Shown: piece after piece, positions 48,729 to 58,990 of the stretch
How positions within the stretch are numbered: the stretch's first letter is position 1
Layout of the letters: each line of letters begins with the position of its first letter
From: Falsiroseomonas ponticola
GTDB lineage: Bacteria; Pseudomonadota; Alphaproteobacteria; Acetobacterales; Acetobacteraceae
Assembly: GCF_016805305.1 (NCBI RefSeq)
Contig: NZ_JAERQN010000017.1
Coordinates: 1-64,000 of the forward strand
Length of the DNA stretch: 64,000 nt
Direction: 5' to 3'
Translations under genes and position numbers: made by a program
Notes under the pieces: generated by a model
What the model was told of the DNA's origin: nothing
What the model saw: only the letters and a program-made list of their open reading frames with translations
Databases searched by the model: none

Positions 48729-49694
48729 ATGCCGGCGCCGCTGCTCGCCCTTCGCGGGCTGCGCGTGGCATTCCCCACCCCGCGCGGCCTGGTCCGCGCC
48801 GTGGATGGCGTGGCGTTCGACATCGCGGCGGGGGAGGTCCTCGCCCTGCTCGGCGAATCCGGCTGCGGGAAATCCGTCACCTCCCTCGCGCTGATGGGCC
48901 TGCTCGCCCCCGGCGCGCGGGTGGAAGGCGAGATCCGCTTCCTGGGCCGCGACCTGCGCGCGATGGACCCCGCCGCCTTGCGCGCGCTGCGCGGCGAGGC
49001 GCTGGCCATGGTGTTCCAGGAACCCATGGCCGCGCTCAACCCCGTGCTGAGCGTCGGCCGCCAGGTGGCGGAGGCGCTGGTCGCGCATGGCCGCGCCGGC
49101 CGCCGCGCGGCCAAGGCACGCGCGATCGAGCTCTTCGCGGAGGTCGGGCTCTCCGACCCCGCCCGCCGCTACGATGCCTATCCGCATGAACTCTCGGGCG
49201 GCATGTGCCAGCGCGTGATGATCGCCATGGCCATCGCCTGCGACCCCGCCCTGCTGATCGCGGATGAGCCGACCACGGCGCTCGACGTCACCATCCAGAA
49301 GCAGATGCTGGCCCTCATCGAGGACCTCCGCCGCCGGCGCGGCACGGCCGTGCTGCTGATCACCCATGACCTCGGCGTGGTGGCGGAGAATGCGGACCGC
49401 GTCGCGGTGATGTATGCCGGCCGCATCGTGGAGACGGCGCCGGCGCGGGACCTCTTCGCCGCGCCGCGCCACCCCTACACGCGCGGCCTGCTGGATTCGA
49501 TGCCGGACCTGGATGACGAGGAGGCGGTGCTGCACGCCATCCCCGGCCAGGTGCCGGATCTGGCCGCCCTGCCGCCGGGCTGCGCCTTCGCCGCCCGCTG
49601 CCCGCGCGCCAGCGACCGCTGCCGGGCGGAAGCGCCGCCGCTGGCGGAACACGGGCCCGGACGCGCGGCGCGCTGCTGGCACCCCCTGCCATGA
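48729..49694 (+). CDS. dppD: Peptide/nickel-type ABC transporter ATP-binding protein (DppD-like)
   Basis: A 321-residue ATPase of a binding-protein-dependent importer for peptides or related solutes. Walker A is GESGCGKS (42-49), the Q-loop MVFQEPMAALNPV, signature ELSGGMCQRVMIAM, Walker B LLIADEPTTALDV, and H-loop LLITHDLGV. A C-terminal oligopeptide-transporter extension carries the cysteine-rich PPGCAFAARCPRASDRC. It overlaps the dppF-like gene by 4 bases. Matching permeases lie 2-4 kb away on the other strand. Confidence 0.92.
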   Translation: MPAPLLALRGLRVAFPTPRGLVRAVDGVAFDIAAGEVLALLGESGCGKSVTSLALMGLLAPGARVEGEIRFLGRDLRAMDPAALRALRGEALAMVFQEPMAALNPVLSVGRQVAEALVAHGRAGRRAAKARAIELFAEVGLSDPARRYDAYPHELSGGMCQRVMIAMAIACDPALLIADEPTTALDVTIQKQMLALIEDLRRRRGTAVLLITHDLGVVAENADRVAVMYAGRIVETAPARDLFAAPRHPYTRGLLDSMPDLDDEEAVLHAIPGQVPDLAALPPGCAFAARCPRASDRCRAEAPPLAEHGPGRAARCWHPLP

Positions 49695-50656
49695 CCGCGC
49701 TGCTGAAGGCCGAGGGCCTGACCAAGCACTACCGCGTCGCCCGCCCGCGCCTGCTGGCGCCGCGCCCGGTGCTGCGCGCGGTGGAGGACGTCTCCTTCAC
49801 GATCCGGGAGGGCGAGACCTTCGGCCTGGTCGGCGAAAGCGGCAGCGGGAAATCCACCACCGCGCGGCTGGTGCTGCGCCTGATCGCGGCCACCGCGGGG
49901 CGGGTCGAATACCGCGGCCGCAGCATCCTCGACCTGCCCGCGCGCGATTTCCGCCCGCTGCGGCGGGAGATGCAGATGGTCTTCCAGGACCCCGCGGGAT
50001 CGCTCAACCCCAGCTACCGCGTGCGCGACCTGATCGAGGAACCGATGATCGTCCACCGCACGCCGGCCACGGCGGCGGAGCGGGCGGAGCGGGTCGCGGC
50101 GCTGCTGGCGCAGGTGGGGCTGGACCCCAGCCACGCCGCGCGCTGGCCGCATGAATTCAGCGGCGGCCAGCGCCAGCGCATCGGCATCGCGCGCGCGCTC
50201 GCGGTGGAGGCCAGGCTGCTGGTGGCGGATGAGCCGGTCTCCGCGCTGGATGTCTCCGTCCAGGCGCAGATCCTGAACCTGATGCGCGCGCTGAAGGACC
50301 AGCACGGCCTGTCCTACCTCTTCATCGCGCATGACCTGGCCGTGGTGAAGCATATGAGCGACCGGGTCGCGGTGATGTATCTCGGCCGGATCGTGGAACA
50401 GGCGCCGCGCGCGGAGATCTGGCGCCGCCCCGCGCATCCCTACACGAAGATGCTGATCGCCGCCGTGCCGCGCGCCCGGGTCCCCGACCACCGCGCCGCC
50501 GCCGTTCCCCCCGGCGAGATCCCGAGCCCCGTCGCGCCGCCCCCCGGCTGCGCCTTCCACCCGCGCTGCCCCGCGCGGATGGCGATCTGTTCGCAGCAGG
50601 CGCCGGTGGCGAAGGAGATCGCGCCCGGGCATGTCGCGTCCTGCCATCTTTATTGA
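49691..50656 (+). CDS. dppF: Peptide/nickel-type ABC transporter ATP-binding protein (DppF-like)
   Basis: A 321-residue second ATPase. Walker A is GESGSGKST, Q-loop MVFQDPAGSLNPSY, signature EFSGGQRQRIGIARAL, Walker B LLVADEPVSALDVS, H-loop FIAHDLAVV. It ends with a Cys-type PPGCAFHPRCPARM motif. It forms the usual D/F pair with the preceding gene (4-base overlap). The dppA-, dppB- and dppC-like genes converge on it from 56226. Confidence 0.92.
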   Translation: MTALLKAEGLTKHYRVARPRLLAPRPVLRAVEDVSFTIREGETFGLVGESGSGKSTTARLVLRLIAATAGRVEYRGRSILDLPARDFRPLRREMQMVFQDPAGSLNPSYRVRDLIEEPMIVHRTPATAAERAERVAALLAQVGLDPSHAARWPHEFSGGQRQRIGIARALAVEARLLVADEPVSALDVSVQAQILNLMRALKDQHGLSYLFIAHDLAVVKHMSDRVAVMYLGRIVEQAPRAEIWRRPAHPYTKMLIAAVPRARVPDHRAAAVPPGEIPSPVAPPPGCAFHPRCPARMAICSQQAPVAKEIAPGHVASCHLY

Positions 50657-50670
50657 CCTCAGGCGCCGGC

Positions 50671-50685
50671 GCCCGCTCCGCGGGC
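50671..50685. terminator. Possible hairpin between convergent dppF and the FGE-like gene
   Basis: A 6-bp GC stem (gcccgc with gcgggc) and a tcc loop sit in the 52-base gap between convergent genes, followed by ttggcttc on the plus strand. Weak as a terminator. Confidence 0.35.
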
Positions 50686-50708
50686 TTGGCTTCGCGGCCC
50701 TTCGGTCG

Positions 50709-52421
50709 CTACCCCACCACCACCCTGAACCCGTTCCCCCGCCAGAACCCATCCGGCTCCAGGCTGCCCCGGTAATGCGCGTTCGCCTTCTCCGCTGGTG
50801 AGGAGAAGCAGCCGCCGCGCAGCACGCGCCGCCAGTCCCGCGGTGCCTCCGCTTCTTCGCGTCCGTCGTCGCCGCGCCACGGATAGGCGAAGGATGGCAG
50901 CGCCATCTCCGGCCCCCACAGCGTGTGGCACCATTCCCAGACCTGGCCGGCCATGTCGTCCACGCCCCAGGGCGAGCGGCCGCGCGGAAACAGGCCGACC
51001 GCGCAGGGCGCATTGAGGCCCGCGCTGTCGCCGTTGCAGCGATCGCCATCCCAGGGCGCGGCCCAGGGATGCACGGGCGCGTCGCTCTCGCCCTGGCTGC
51101 CCCGCGCCGCCCATTCCCATTCGGGCTCGCTCGGCAGGCGGACGACATCGCTCGCGCCGATGCGGCCCTCCGCCCGCCAGGTCTCCGTCAGCCAGGCGCA
51201 GCAGGCGACGGCATCGCGCCAGGTCAGGTCGGTCGCCGGCGCATTGGCCAGCGCCGGGTCGTCCCGCGCCGGCGAAACCCAGGCCCGGCCCGTCGCCGCG
51301 ACGAAGCGCGCATAGAGCGCGTTCACCACGGGGTAGCGCCCGATGCGGAAGGCCCCGACCGCCACGCGATGCACGGGCCGCGACGGCGCCGCCAGCGCCG
51401 ATCCCATCACGACCTCCCCGCCCGGCACATCGACCAGTTCCGCCAGGTCACGCGGGTCGCCCCGCCGCGCCAGCTCCCGCCCCGCCCGCGCCCGCTGCGG
51501 CACGCCGAGCCGCCCGCCCTCCACGATCGCGCGCAAGGCCTCCACCAGCCCCGGCACCGCGCCCGGCTCGATCTCCGCCGCCAGCAGCGCGCCGGCATCG
51601 CCGGTGCGGACCAGGCAGGCGGCCAGCGGCGCGGCGATGGCGGGATCGGCGGCGACGACGTGGCGGAGCACGGCGGGCATCCCCGCCTCATCCTCCAGGA
51701 ATCGCAGCGCAAGCATGGCGGGGCTGGCATTCTCCAGCATCCGCGCTTCCAGCAGCGGGCGCATGAAGCCGGCATCGAGGAGATCGGCCTCCGCCGGCGT
51801 GGCGCGCACCAGCAGCGTGTCCCGCAGCACCGGCGCGCTGGTCGCCGTGACGCCGAGGCGCTGCGCGATGGCGAGGTAGCCCGGCAGCGCGAAGAGTGGC
51901 GCGCGCAGCGCCTCCGGCAGATGCGCCCGCTGCGCCGCCAGCAGCGGCAGAAGCCGGTGGCGCCGGAACCCCTGCGGCAGCACCCAGCCGCCCGCGACCT
52001 CCGGATCCGCCACCAGCAGCGCGCGCAGGCCGGGCCGCGCGGCGATGGCATCCGGCAGCGCCGGGTCATCCGCGTCATCCACCAGCAGCAGGGCGCCGGG
52101 CGGCAGCGATTCCAGCGCCAGGCCCGGTGTCCAGAAGACAGGCGTGGCGGCCGGTGCCTCCCAGGCCTCCGGCTTCGCGAGCCCTTCCTCGTTCCGCACC
52201 ACCGGCGTGGGATCGGGCGGCGCGCCGGCGGCGAAGCGCGCGACGTGATGCAGCATCGTCGTGCAGCCGCCGCCGGGCGGCGCCAGCAGCAGCAGCAGCG
52301 GCGCCTCCGCCGCCAGTTCCAGCGCGGTGCGATGCACCGGCGTGGTCCGCGCCGCCGGGCCGCGGCGCAGGCCCTTCGCCGCGCGGTCCTCCTCCGTCCA
52401 GTCCGTGAGGAGCGGGATCAC
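50709..52421 (-). CDS. STAND-like/FGE-sulfatase-like fusion protein
   Basis: A 570-residue protein of unusual make-up. Residues about 40-325 resemble an AAA/STAND ATPase lacking its key lysine: APPGGGCTT (47-55) has Cys where the P-loop Lys belongs, and LLLVDDADDP could be a Walker B remnant. The C-terminal part (about 330-570) is a formylglycine-enzyme-like (SUMF1) domain: VMGSALAAPSRPVHRVAV, DLTWRDAVACCAWL, LPSEPEWEWAARGS and RVLRGGCFSSPAEKANAHYRG. The paired catalytic cysteines of true FGEs are absent. Start GTG at 52421 overlaps the VOC gene TGA. Confidence 0.75.
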   Translation of the reverse strand: MIPLLTDWTEEDRAAKGLRRGPAARTTPVHRTALELAAEAPLLLLLAPPGGGCTTMLHHVARFAAGAPPDPTPVVRNEEGLAKPEAWEAPAATPVFWTPGLALESLPPGALLLVDDADDPALPDAIAARPGLRALLVADPEVAGGWVLPQGFRRHRLLPLLAAQRAHLPEALRAPLFALPGYLAIAQRLGVTATSAPVLRDTLLVRATPAEADLLDAGFMRPLLEARMLENASPAMLALRFLEDEAGMPAVLRHVVAADPAIAAPLAACLVRTGDAGALLAAEIEPGAVPGLVEALRAIVEGGRLGVPQRARAGRELARRGDPRDLAELVDVPGGEVVMGSALAAPSRPVHRVAVGAFRIGRYPVVNALYARFVAATGRAWVSPARDDPALANAPATDLTWRDAVACCAWLTETWRAEGRIGASDVVRLPSEPEWEWAARGSQGESDAPVHPWAAPWDGDRCNGDSAGLNAPCAVGLFPRGRSPWGVDDMAGQVWEWCHTLWGPEMALPSFAYPWRGDDGREEAEAPRDWRRVLRGGCFSSPAEKANAHYRGSLEPDGFWRGNGFRVVVG

Positions 52422-52804
52422 GCGAAGAGCTTCGCCACCTCCGGGTTGTGGAAGCGCTGCACCTCGATGGCGTAGCCGGCGGGGTCCTCGAAGAAGAAAT
52501 GCTCGCAATAAGTGCCGCGCAGCAGGCCGGTCAGGTTCTTCACGCCGGCCTTCTGCATGCGCGCATGCCAGCCGGGCACATCCTCCGCCACGATCGTCAG
52601 CAGCACGGCGCTGGTCGGCTGGTGCTTCAGATGGCCCTTCACCCCATCGACGATGCCGAAATAGCTGCCGGGCGCGATGCGGTAGATGCGCGCCATGCCC
52701 TGGTCCAGCACCAGTTCGAAGCCTAGCACCTCCTCATAGAAGGGCACGACCGACATCATGTCCTCGTAATAGAAGAAGGTGATGGCGTAGTCGGGCTTGG
52801 ACAT
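52418..52804 (-). CDS. VOC-superfamily (glyoxalase/dioxygenase-like) protein
   Basis: A 128-residue single VOC module: ITFFYYEDMMSVVPFYEEVLGFELVLDQGM, then the second beta-alpha-beta-beta-beta unit ending CEHFFFEDPAGYAIEVQRF. The Glu in the last strand (YAIEV) is the usual metal ligand; the other ligands are not obvious. It lies 12 bases after the dppC-like gene and overlaps the FGE-like gene by 4 bases, so it is the link between transport genes and the fusion protein. Substrate unknown. Confidence 0.85.
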   Translation of the reverse strand: MSKPDYAITFFYYEDMMSVVPFYEEVLGFELVLDQGMARIYRIAPGSYFGIVDGVKGHLKHQPTSAVLLTIVAEDVPGWHARMQKAGVKNLTGLLRGTYCEHFFFEDPAGYAIEVQRFHNPEVAKLFA

Positions 52805-52816
52805 CGAAGGGCTCCG

Positions 52817-53634
52817 TTATGCAGCGCGCCGGCGCGGGTTGAACCAATCGGCCAGCGCGTCGCCGATCAGGTTGAAGGAAAGAACGACGAGCAGGATCGC
52901 GATCCCGGGCGCCAGCGCAACCCAGGGCGCGTCGCGCAGATAGGCCAGGTTGCCCGCGACATCCGCGCCCCATTCCGCCGCCGGCGGCTGAGCGCCCAAG
53001 CCCAGGAAGCCGAGGCTCGCCGTCTGCAGGATCGCACCCCCCAGCGCGAGGGAGGCCTGCACCAGCAGCGGCCCGATCCCGTTGCGCAGCACATAGCGCA
53101 GCAGCAGCCGCGGCGTGCCGACGCCGATCGCCATCGCCGCCTCCATATAAGGCTTCACGGAGATGGCCAGCGCCTGGCTGCGCGCCACGCGGGCGAATTG
53201 CGGCGCGAGGGTGATGGCGACGGCCAGCATGGCATTCTCCAGGCTCGGCCCGAAGGCCGCGGCCAGCGCGATGGCGAGCACGAGTCCCGGGAAGGCGAGC
53301 ATGGCATCCACCAGCCGCATCATCACCATATCGGCCGCCCCGCCCGCGAAGCCCGCCACCGTGCCGAAGGCGACGCCCAGCACGAAGGCCAGCGCCACCA
53401 CCCCGATGCCGATCGCCAGCGTCGCCCGCCCGCCATGCAGCACCCGCGCCAGCACGTCCCGCCCGAAGAAATCCGTTCCCAGCCAATGCGCGGCGGAAGG
53501 CGGCGCCAGCTTGTTGGCGATGTCGATGGCGATGGGCGACGCCGTGAAGAAGGGCCCCGCCAGCACCGCCAGCAGGATCACCCCCAGCAGCCCCGCCCCC
53601 ATCAGCGCCAGGCGGTTGCGCGCCCAGAAGCCGC

Positions 53635-53638
<4 letters not shown>
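52817..53638 (-). CDS. dppC: Peptide-type ABC transporter permease (DppC-like)
   Basis: A 273-residue inner-membrane permease. It has the N-terminal OppC segment (first helix about 10-32), LAPPSAAHWLGTDFFGRDVLARVLHG, and the EAA loop near MEAAMAIGVGTPRLLLRYVLRN. Six membrane segments are expected. It overlaps the DppB-like gene by 4 bases and is followed by the VOC protein. It should work with dppD/dppF located across the convergent junction. Confidence 0.92.
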
Positions 53639-54648
<1,010 letters not shown>

Positions 54649-54660
54649 GATGCGGAAGTC

Positions 54661-56226
54661 CTACTCCTTGTAGACGCCGTGATACTCGTTCAGCGGCGGC
54701 GCGCTGTTGACCACCAGGCCCTTCACATTCGCCCGCTTGAAGACGATCAGCTTGTTGCTGAACAGCCAGGCCGCCGGCACGCGATCCATGATCTGGCGCT
54801 GCACCTGGAAGTACAGTTGCTTCCGCGCCTCGAAATCCACCGTGGTCTGGGCGCGCAGGATCAGGCTGTCCAGGCCCGCATCGGCGGGCATGCGGAAGGT
54901 CATGGCGCTGTCGGCGAGCGACGACAGGTAGCCGATGGTGATGTGCGCGTCGGGGTCGTTGTACCAGGGCTGGCGGCCATCCAGCGCCACCTCGAACCGC
55001 CCCGCCACATGCAGGGCGCGCAGCGCCGGGAATTCCGTCTGCGCCACCGTCGCCTCGATCCCCACCGCCGCCAGGTTCGCCTGGATGAAGGTGGCCACCG
55101 CCCCCCAGAGGCTGCCCTGGAAGCTGTAGAGCGTGAGCTTGATCTGCCCGGGCTGGACGCCGGCCTCCGCCAGCAACGCCCGCGCCCGCGCCACGTCGTA
55201 TTTCGGCGCCAGGTCGCGGATGCCGGGGTCGAAGGCCCAGCTGTTGGTCGGCAGCGGGCCATAGACGCGGTCCGCCGTGCCGCCGAGCACGCCCTCCAGC
55301 AGCCCGTCATAGTCGATGGCATGGGTGATGGCGCGGCGCACCCGCACATCGGCCAGCGGCCCCTGCAGGCCGGAATTGTTGAATTCCAGCTGGCGGATGA
55401 TCTGGCTCGGCACCTCGATCACCTCGATCCCCGCCCGCCCGCGCAGCGCCCGCACATCCTGCGTCGGCAGCGCCGCCAGCTGCGCGTTCTGCTGCACCAG
55501 GTCGAGCCCGCCATTCTCCAGCTCCAGCCGCCTGGTCGAGGCATCCGGGATCACGCGGTAGATGATGCGCTGAAGGCGCGGCGCGCCGCGGAAATAGTCG
55601 GGGTTGGCATCCAGCACCACGTCGGTGTCCGGCCGGTAGCTGCGGAACCTGAAGGGGCCCGTGCCCACCGGGTTCACGTTGAAGGCCGCGCCGTGGCGCG
55701 CCACCGCCGCCGGGCTGACGATCGCCGCCTGCGGCTGCGCCAGCAGCGACAGGAAGACCGGCATCGGCTCCTTCAAGGTGATCCGCACTTCCAGCGGCCC
55801 CGTCACCTCGATCGCCTCGATCAGCCCGAAGGTCGCGCGCATGAAGGGGTTGGTGTCCCGCGTGCGTTCCAGGCTGAACTTCACCGCGGCCGCGTCCAAC
55901 GCCGTGTCGTCATGGAACTTCACGCCCGGCCGCAGCGCGAAGGTGAAGACCTTGCCATCCGCCGACACCGTCCAGGACCGCGCCAGCCGCCCTTCCAGCT
56001 GCGCGAAGGAAGGCGGCGTCCAGGCCACCAGCGTGTCGAAGACGTTCAGGATGATCTCGCTGCCGATCGGCTCCGCGCGGTTGGCGCCGGGCTCCAGCCC
56101 CGCCGGATCGGCATTCACGCCGACCACCAGGATACGGTTGCGCGCCGCCGCCGATTGCGCCGCCGCGCCGCGCGGGAGGGCGGCAAGACCGAGCAGGGAG
56201 GCGAGTTGACGCTTGCCGAACTTCAT
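54661..56226 (-). CDS. dppA: Peptide-type ABC transporter substrate-binding protein (SBP_bac_5)
   Basis: A 521-residue periplasmic binding protein of family 5. The signal peptide (KRQLASLLGLAALPRGAAAQ) is followed by the family start (LVVGVNADPAGLEPGANRAEPIGSEII), WTVSADGKVFTFALRPGVKFHDD and RRAITHAIDYDGLLEGVLGG. The ATG at 56226 fits the signal. It leads the leftward transporter unit and diverges from the TpsB gene. Whether it binds peptides, nickel, glutathione or opines cannot be told. Confidence 0.92.
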   Translation of the reverse strand: MKFGKRQLASLLGLAALPRGAAAQSAAARNRILVVGVNADPAGLEPGANRAEPIGSEIILNVFDTLVAWTPPSFAQLEGRLARSWTVSADGKVFTFALRPGVKFHDDTALDAAAVKFSLERTRDTNPFMRATFGLIEAIEVTGPLEVRITLKEPMPVFLSLLAQPQAAIVSPAAVARHGAAFNVNPVGTGPFRFRSYRPDTDVVLDANPDYFRGAPRLQRIIYRVIPDASTRRLELENGGLDLVQQNAQLAALPTQDVRALRGRAGIEVIEVPSQIIRQLEFNNSGLQGPLADVRVRRAITHAIDYDGLLEGVLGGTADRVYGPLPTNSWAFDPGIRDLAPKYDVARARALLAEAGVQPGQIKLTLYSFQGSLWGAVATFIQANLAAVGIEATVAQTEFPALRALHVAGRFEVALDGRQPWYNDPDAHITIGYLSSLADSAMTFRMPADAGLDSLILRAQTTVDFEARKQLYFQVQRQIMDRVPAAWLFSNKLIVFKRANVKGLVVNSAPPLNEYHGVYKE

Positions 56227-56381
56227 CGCGCTTGATCCTTCTAGCCGCGGGAACGCTAGCCCAGGGATTTGTCCGGTCAAGCAATTGGTGCGACGCAGCG
56301 TTGACCTTGCGATAGATACACAGGAATGGTCATCGCGCCCCGGTTGCGCGCCCCGCGCCGCTCGAAAGGATTTCGCCCGGC

Positions 56382-58112
56382 GTGACACGCCCGCGCCTCG
56401 CCATGCTCCCGATCGCGCTCGGCACGATACTGGCCGGCGGCAAGGCGCCTGCGCAGGTGCCGCCGCCTCTGCCCGGCATCATCGAACGTGTGGCCCCGGC
56501 GGAGGCGCCCAGCCTCGGCCCCGCCCTGCTGCCACCGGAACCGCAGGCCACCACAGGCCCCGGCGCCGCCCGGCGCCTGCCCATCGGGCGAGTCGCCATC
56601 ACCGGCAACACCGCCCTGCCCGCCGCCCTGCTGCGCCCGATGCTGGAGGGGGAGGAAGCGACGCTGGCGGAGGTCGAGGCCGCGCGGCTCGCCATCCTCG
56701 GCGCCTATCGCGCCGCGGGCTTCGCCTATGTCGCCGTCGCCGCCACGGCCAGCCGCGGCGCGGATGACCGCATCGACCTCCGCTTCACGGTGACGGAGGG
56801 CTTCATCGCCGATATCGCGCTGGAGGGTGCCGGCATCGGCCCGGCGGAGCAGCAGGTCCGCCGCTTCCTGGCGCCGCTGATCGGCCAGCGCCCCCTGCCC
56901 CATGGCGCCCTGGAACGCGCCCTGCTGCTGGCGGGCGACATCCCGGGCATGGAGGCGCGCGGGTTGCTCCGCCCCATCGAGGGTGATCCCGGCGCGCTGC
57001 AACTCCTCGTCCGCCTCACGCGCCGGCCGCTGACGGGCTTCGCCAGCCTGGACAATCGCGGCTACAGCCTGACCGGCGCCTGGCAGGCGCTGCTGGTCGG
57101 CCAGGCGAACAGCCTGACGCGGTTCGGTGAGCGCACGGAGCTCGCGCTGCTGCGGACGGATGCGAATGGCCAGGGCTTCGCGCAGCTCTCGCAGGAATGG
57201 TTCCTGGGCGGCTCGGGCCTCAAGCTCCGCGCCTTCGCCGGCGCCGGCCGCGCGGCACCGGGATCGGCGCTGGCGGCGCTGGGCTATCTCGGGGAGACGC
57301 GGGTGGCGGGCATCGGCCTCAGCCATCCCCTCATCCGCTCCCGCCCCCGCAACCTGGTGCTGACCGCGCAGTTCGACGCCTTCGACAGCGAGGTGCAGAC
57401 CCGCCCCTTCCCCGGCACCGCGCGCCAGACCGCCAGCCGCGATTCCGTGCGCGCACTGCGCATCGGCGTGGAAGGCCAGGCGCAGGACGCCATCCTGTCC
57501 TTCCTGCCCGCCGCCGCGACCAGCACCGCGACGCTTCGCCTGCATCGCGGGCTGGAGGCCCTGGGCGCCAGCGATGGCAGCGGCGGCGGCACCGCGCGGG
57601 CGGGCAGCGATTTCGGCTTCACGCGGATCGTGGTGGAAGCATCGCGCCTGCAGCCGCTGCTGGTGCCGGCGGAGGGCTGGCTGCTCTCCGCCTATGGCAT
57701 CGCCGCCGCGCAATGGACCGACGATTGGCTGCCGCCGGCGGAGAAGTTCTACCTCGGCGGCAACCGCCTGGGCCGCGGCTTCCATGCGGGGCAGCTGTCA
57801 GGCGACCGCGCGGTGGCCGGCACGGCGGAGCTGCAGCTGGCGACCGAATTCGACCTGCGCTGGCCGAATGGCGGCACCCGGCTCGGCACGCAATTCTACC
57901 TGTTCCGGGATGAGGGCCGCGCCGCCGACAATGGCAGCGATGTCGCGACGCGCCACCTCGCCTCCTGGGGCGGCGGCCTGCGCCTGCAATTCGATGAGCG
58001 CGCGCAGATCGATGTGGAGGCCGTCCGCCGCCTGACGCGCGCGCCGGAAGGCGCCGGGGTGCGGGTGCTGGAAGCGGACGGCGTCTATGTCCGGCTGCTG
58101 CTGCGCTACTGA
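56382..58112 (+). CDS. TpsB-family outer-membrane transporter (ShlB/FhaC type)
   Basis: A 576-residue outer-membrane protein of two-partner secretion. The signal peptide (MLPIALGTILAGGKAPAQ region) precedes a POTRA_2-like region (RRLPIGRVAITGNTALPAALL, GYRAAGFAYVAVAATASRG-type, VTEGFIADIALEGAG) and a C-terminal beta-barrel with KFYLGGNRLGRGFHAGQLSGDRAVAGTAELQLATEF-type strands and a terminal LLLRY. The start is GTG at 56382 or ATG at 56403. No TpsA exoprotein gene is found in the window. Confidence 0.87.
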   Translation: MTRPRLAMLPIALGTILAGGKAPAQVPPPLPGIIERVAPAEAPSLGPALLPPEPQATTGPGAARRLPIGRVAITGNTALPAALLRPMLEGEEATLAEVEAARLAILGAYRAAGFAYVAVAATASRGADDRIDLRFTVTEGFIADIALEGAGIGPAEQQVRRFLAPLIGQRPLPHGALERALLLAGDIPGMEARGLLRPIEGDPGALQLLVRLTRRPLTGFASLDNRGYSLTGAWQALLVGQANSLTRFGERTELALLRTDANGQGFAQLSQEWFLGGSGLKLRAFAGAGRAAPGSALAALGYLGETRVAGIGLSHPLIRSRPRNLVLTAQFDAFDSEVQTRPFPGTARQTASRDSVRALRIGVEGQAQDAILSFLPAAATSTATLRLHRGLEALGASDGSGGGTARAGSDFGFTRIVVEASRLQPLLVPAEGWLLSAYGIAAAQWTDDWLPPAEKFYLGGNRLGRGFHAGQLSGDRAVAGTAELQLATEFDLRWPNGGTRLGTQFYLFRDEGRAADNGSDVATRHLASWGGGLRLQFDERAQIDVEAVRRLTRAPEGAGVRVLEADGVYVRLLLRY

Positions 58113-58131
58113 AGGCAGCGCCGACACCTCA

Positions 58132-58437
58132 TCAGCCGCGCCGTGGCCGGATCGGCCACCAAGCCCGGAACACCGCGATGCCAGTGATCAAGGCGGAGAC
58201 GAGAACCAGCGCGCCGCCCGCCGCGACGACAGCGACCACCATCCGATCGGCCCGCAATTCCGCGAGTTCTTCCTTGCACCGATCCAGGGCATCGTCCCTG
58301 TTCCCATAGCCCGACGCGGCAACGCATTCCGGTACGAAGCCGGCGCGCGGGGAACGCACGATGTAGGTCGATGCGCCGGCGAGGAACGCGAGCGCGAACG
58401 TAGCGATGGCCGCTGCCAGTATTCCCCTCACGAGCAT
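58132..58437 (-). CDS. Small two-helix membrane protein
   Basis: A 101-residue protein with hydrophobic segments at about residues 6-26 and 66-91. Between them lies a soluble loop with two cysteines (FVPECVAA, ALDRCKEEL) that may form a disulphide in the periplasm. No family recognised. It converges with the TpsB gene, 19 bases away. Confidence 0.55.
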   Translation of the reverse strand: MLVRGILAAAIATFALAFLAGASTYIVRSPRAGFVPECVAASGYGNRDDALDRCKEELAELRADRMVVAVVAAGGALVLVSALITGIAVFRAWWPIRPRRG

Positions 58438-58990
58438 CCCTCCGCCATTCTGCCGCCCCGGCCCCGACAGCCTAAGCGCATCCGAGCGGCGACGGTCGAT
58501 GGTTCATCAGCGCTGAACCTGACACGCCATCCGCAGCGTCAAACGGCCCGCTTTCCCGCAGCCGACAATCCTTAGCGGCTTCCCTCCGCCGAGCTGCGGC
58601 GACCATGCATGCACGAAAGCGTCCTTCTGGCGACGCCGGACCGGCAGCGCGTCGTCACCGCGGCAGAAACCCTCATCCAAGCTGCCCTGGCGAAACTGGG
58701 GACCAGCGGGCAGGTCCAACGTCCACCTCGCGCCACGCCGCTCCAACGGCGTCATGCGTGTGGGCGCGGGCCGAAACCGTCGGGTCCCGGAACCGCCAAG
58801 CGATCGCGCACGCTGGGGCGGCAGCGAGGTTGAAGCAGCTGGCGCTTCCGGTTGGACGTACAAGGACGCGGTCCTGGACGCGACGCGGTGAGCGTGGGTG
58901 CCCGGCTTCCCCCCGCAAAGGCCCGCGACGTGTTCCACGCCCCGACTGACGGGCACGGCGATGAGGTCACGGGCAAAGCCCGGCCGTATT
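58438..58990. other. No recognisable gene
   Basis: Several overlapping open frames (for example 58605-58949 plus and 58507-58956 minus) have no known motif, no ribosome site and poor codon bias. GC content is lower than in the flanks. I see no hairpin, repeat or RNA gene here. It may be a decayed gene or an intergenic repeat family. Confidence 0.5.

Noticed and set aside
58605..58949. Possible small protein in the 58438-58990 gap
   Set aside because: No ribosome site, no family, weak codon bias, and competing frames on both strands.
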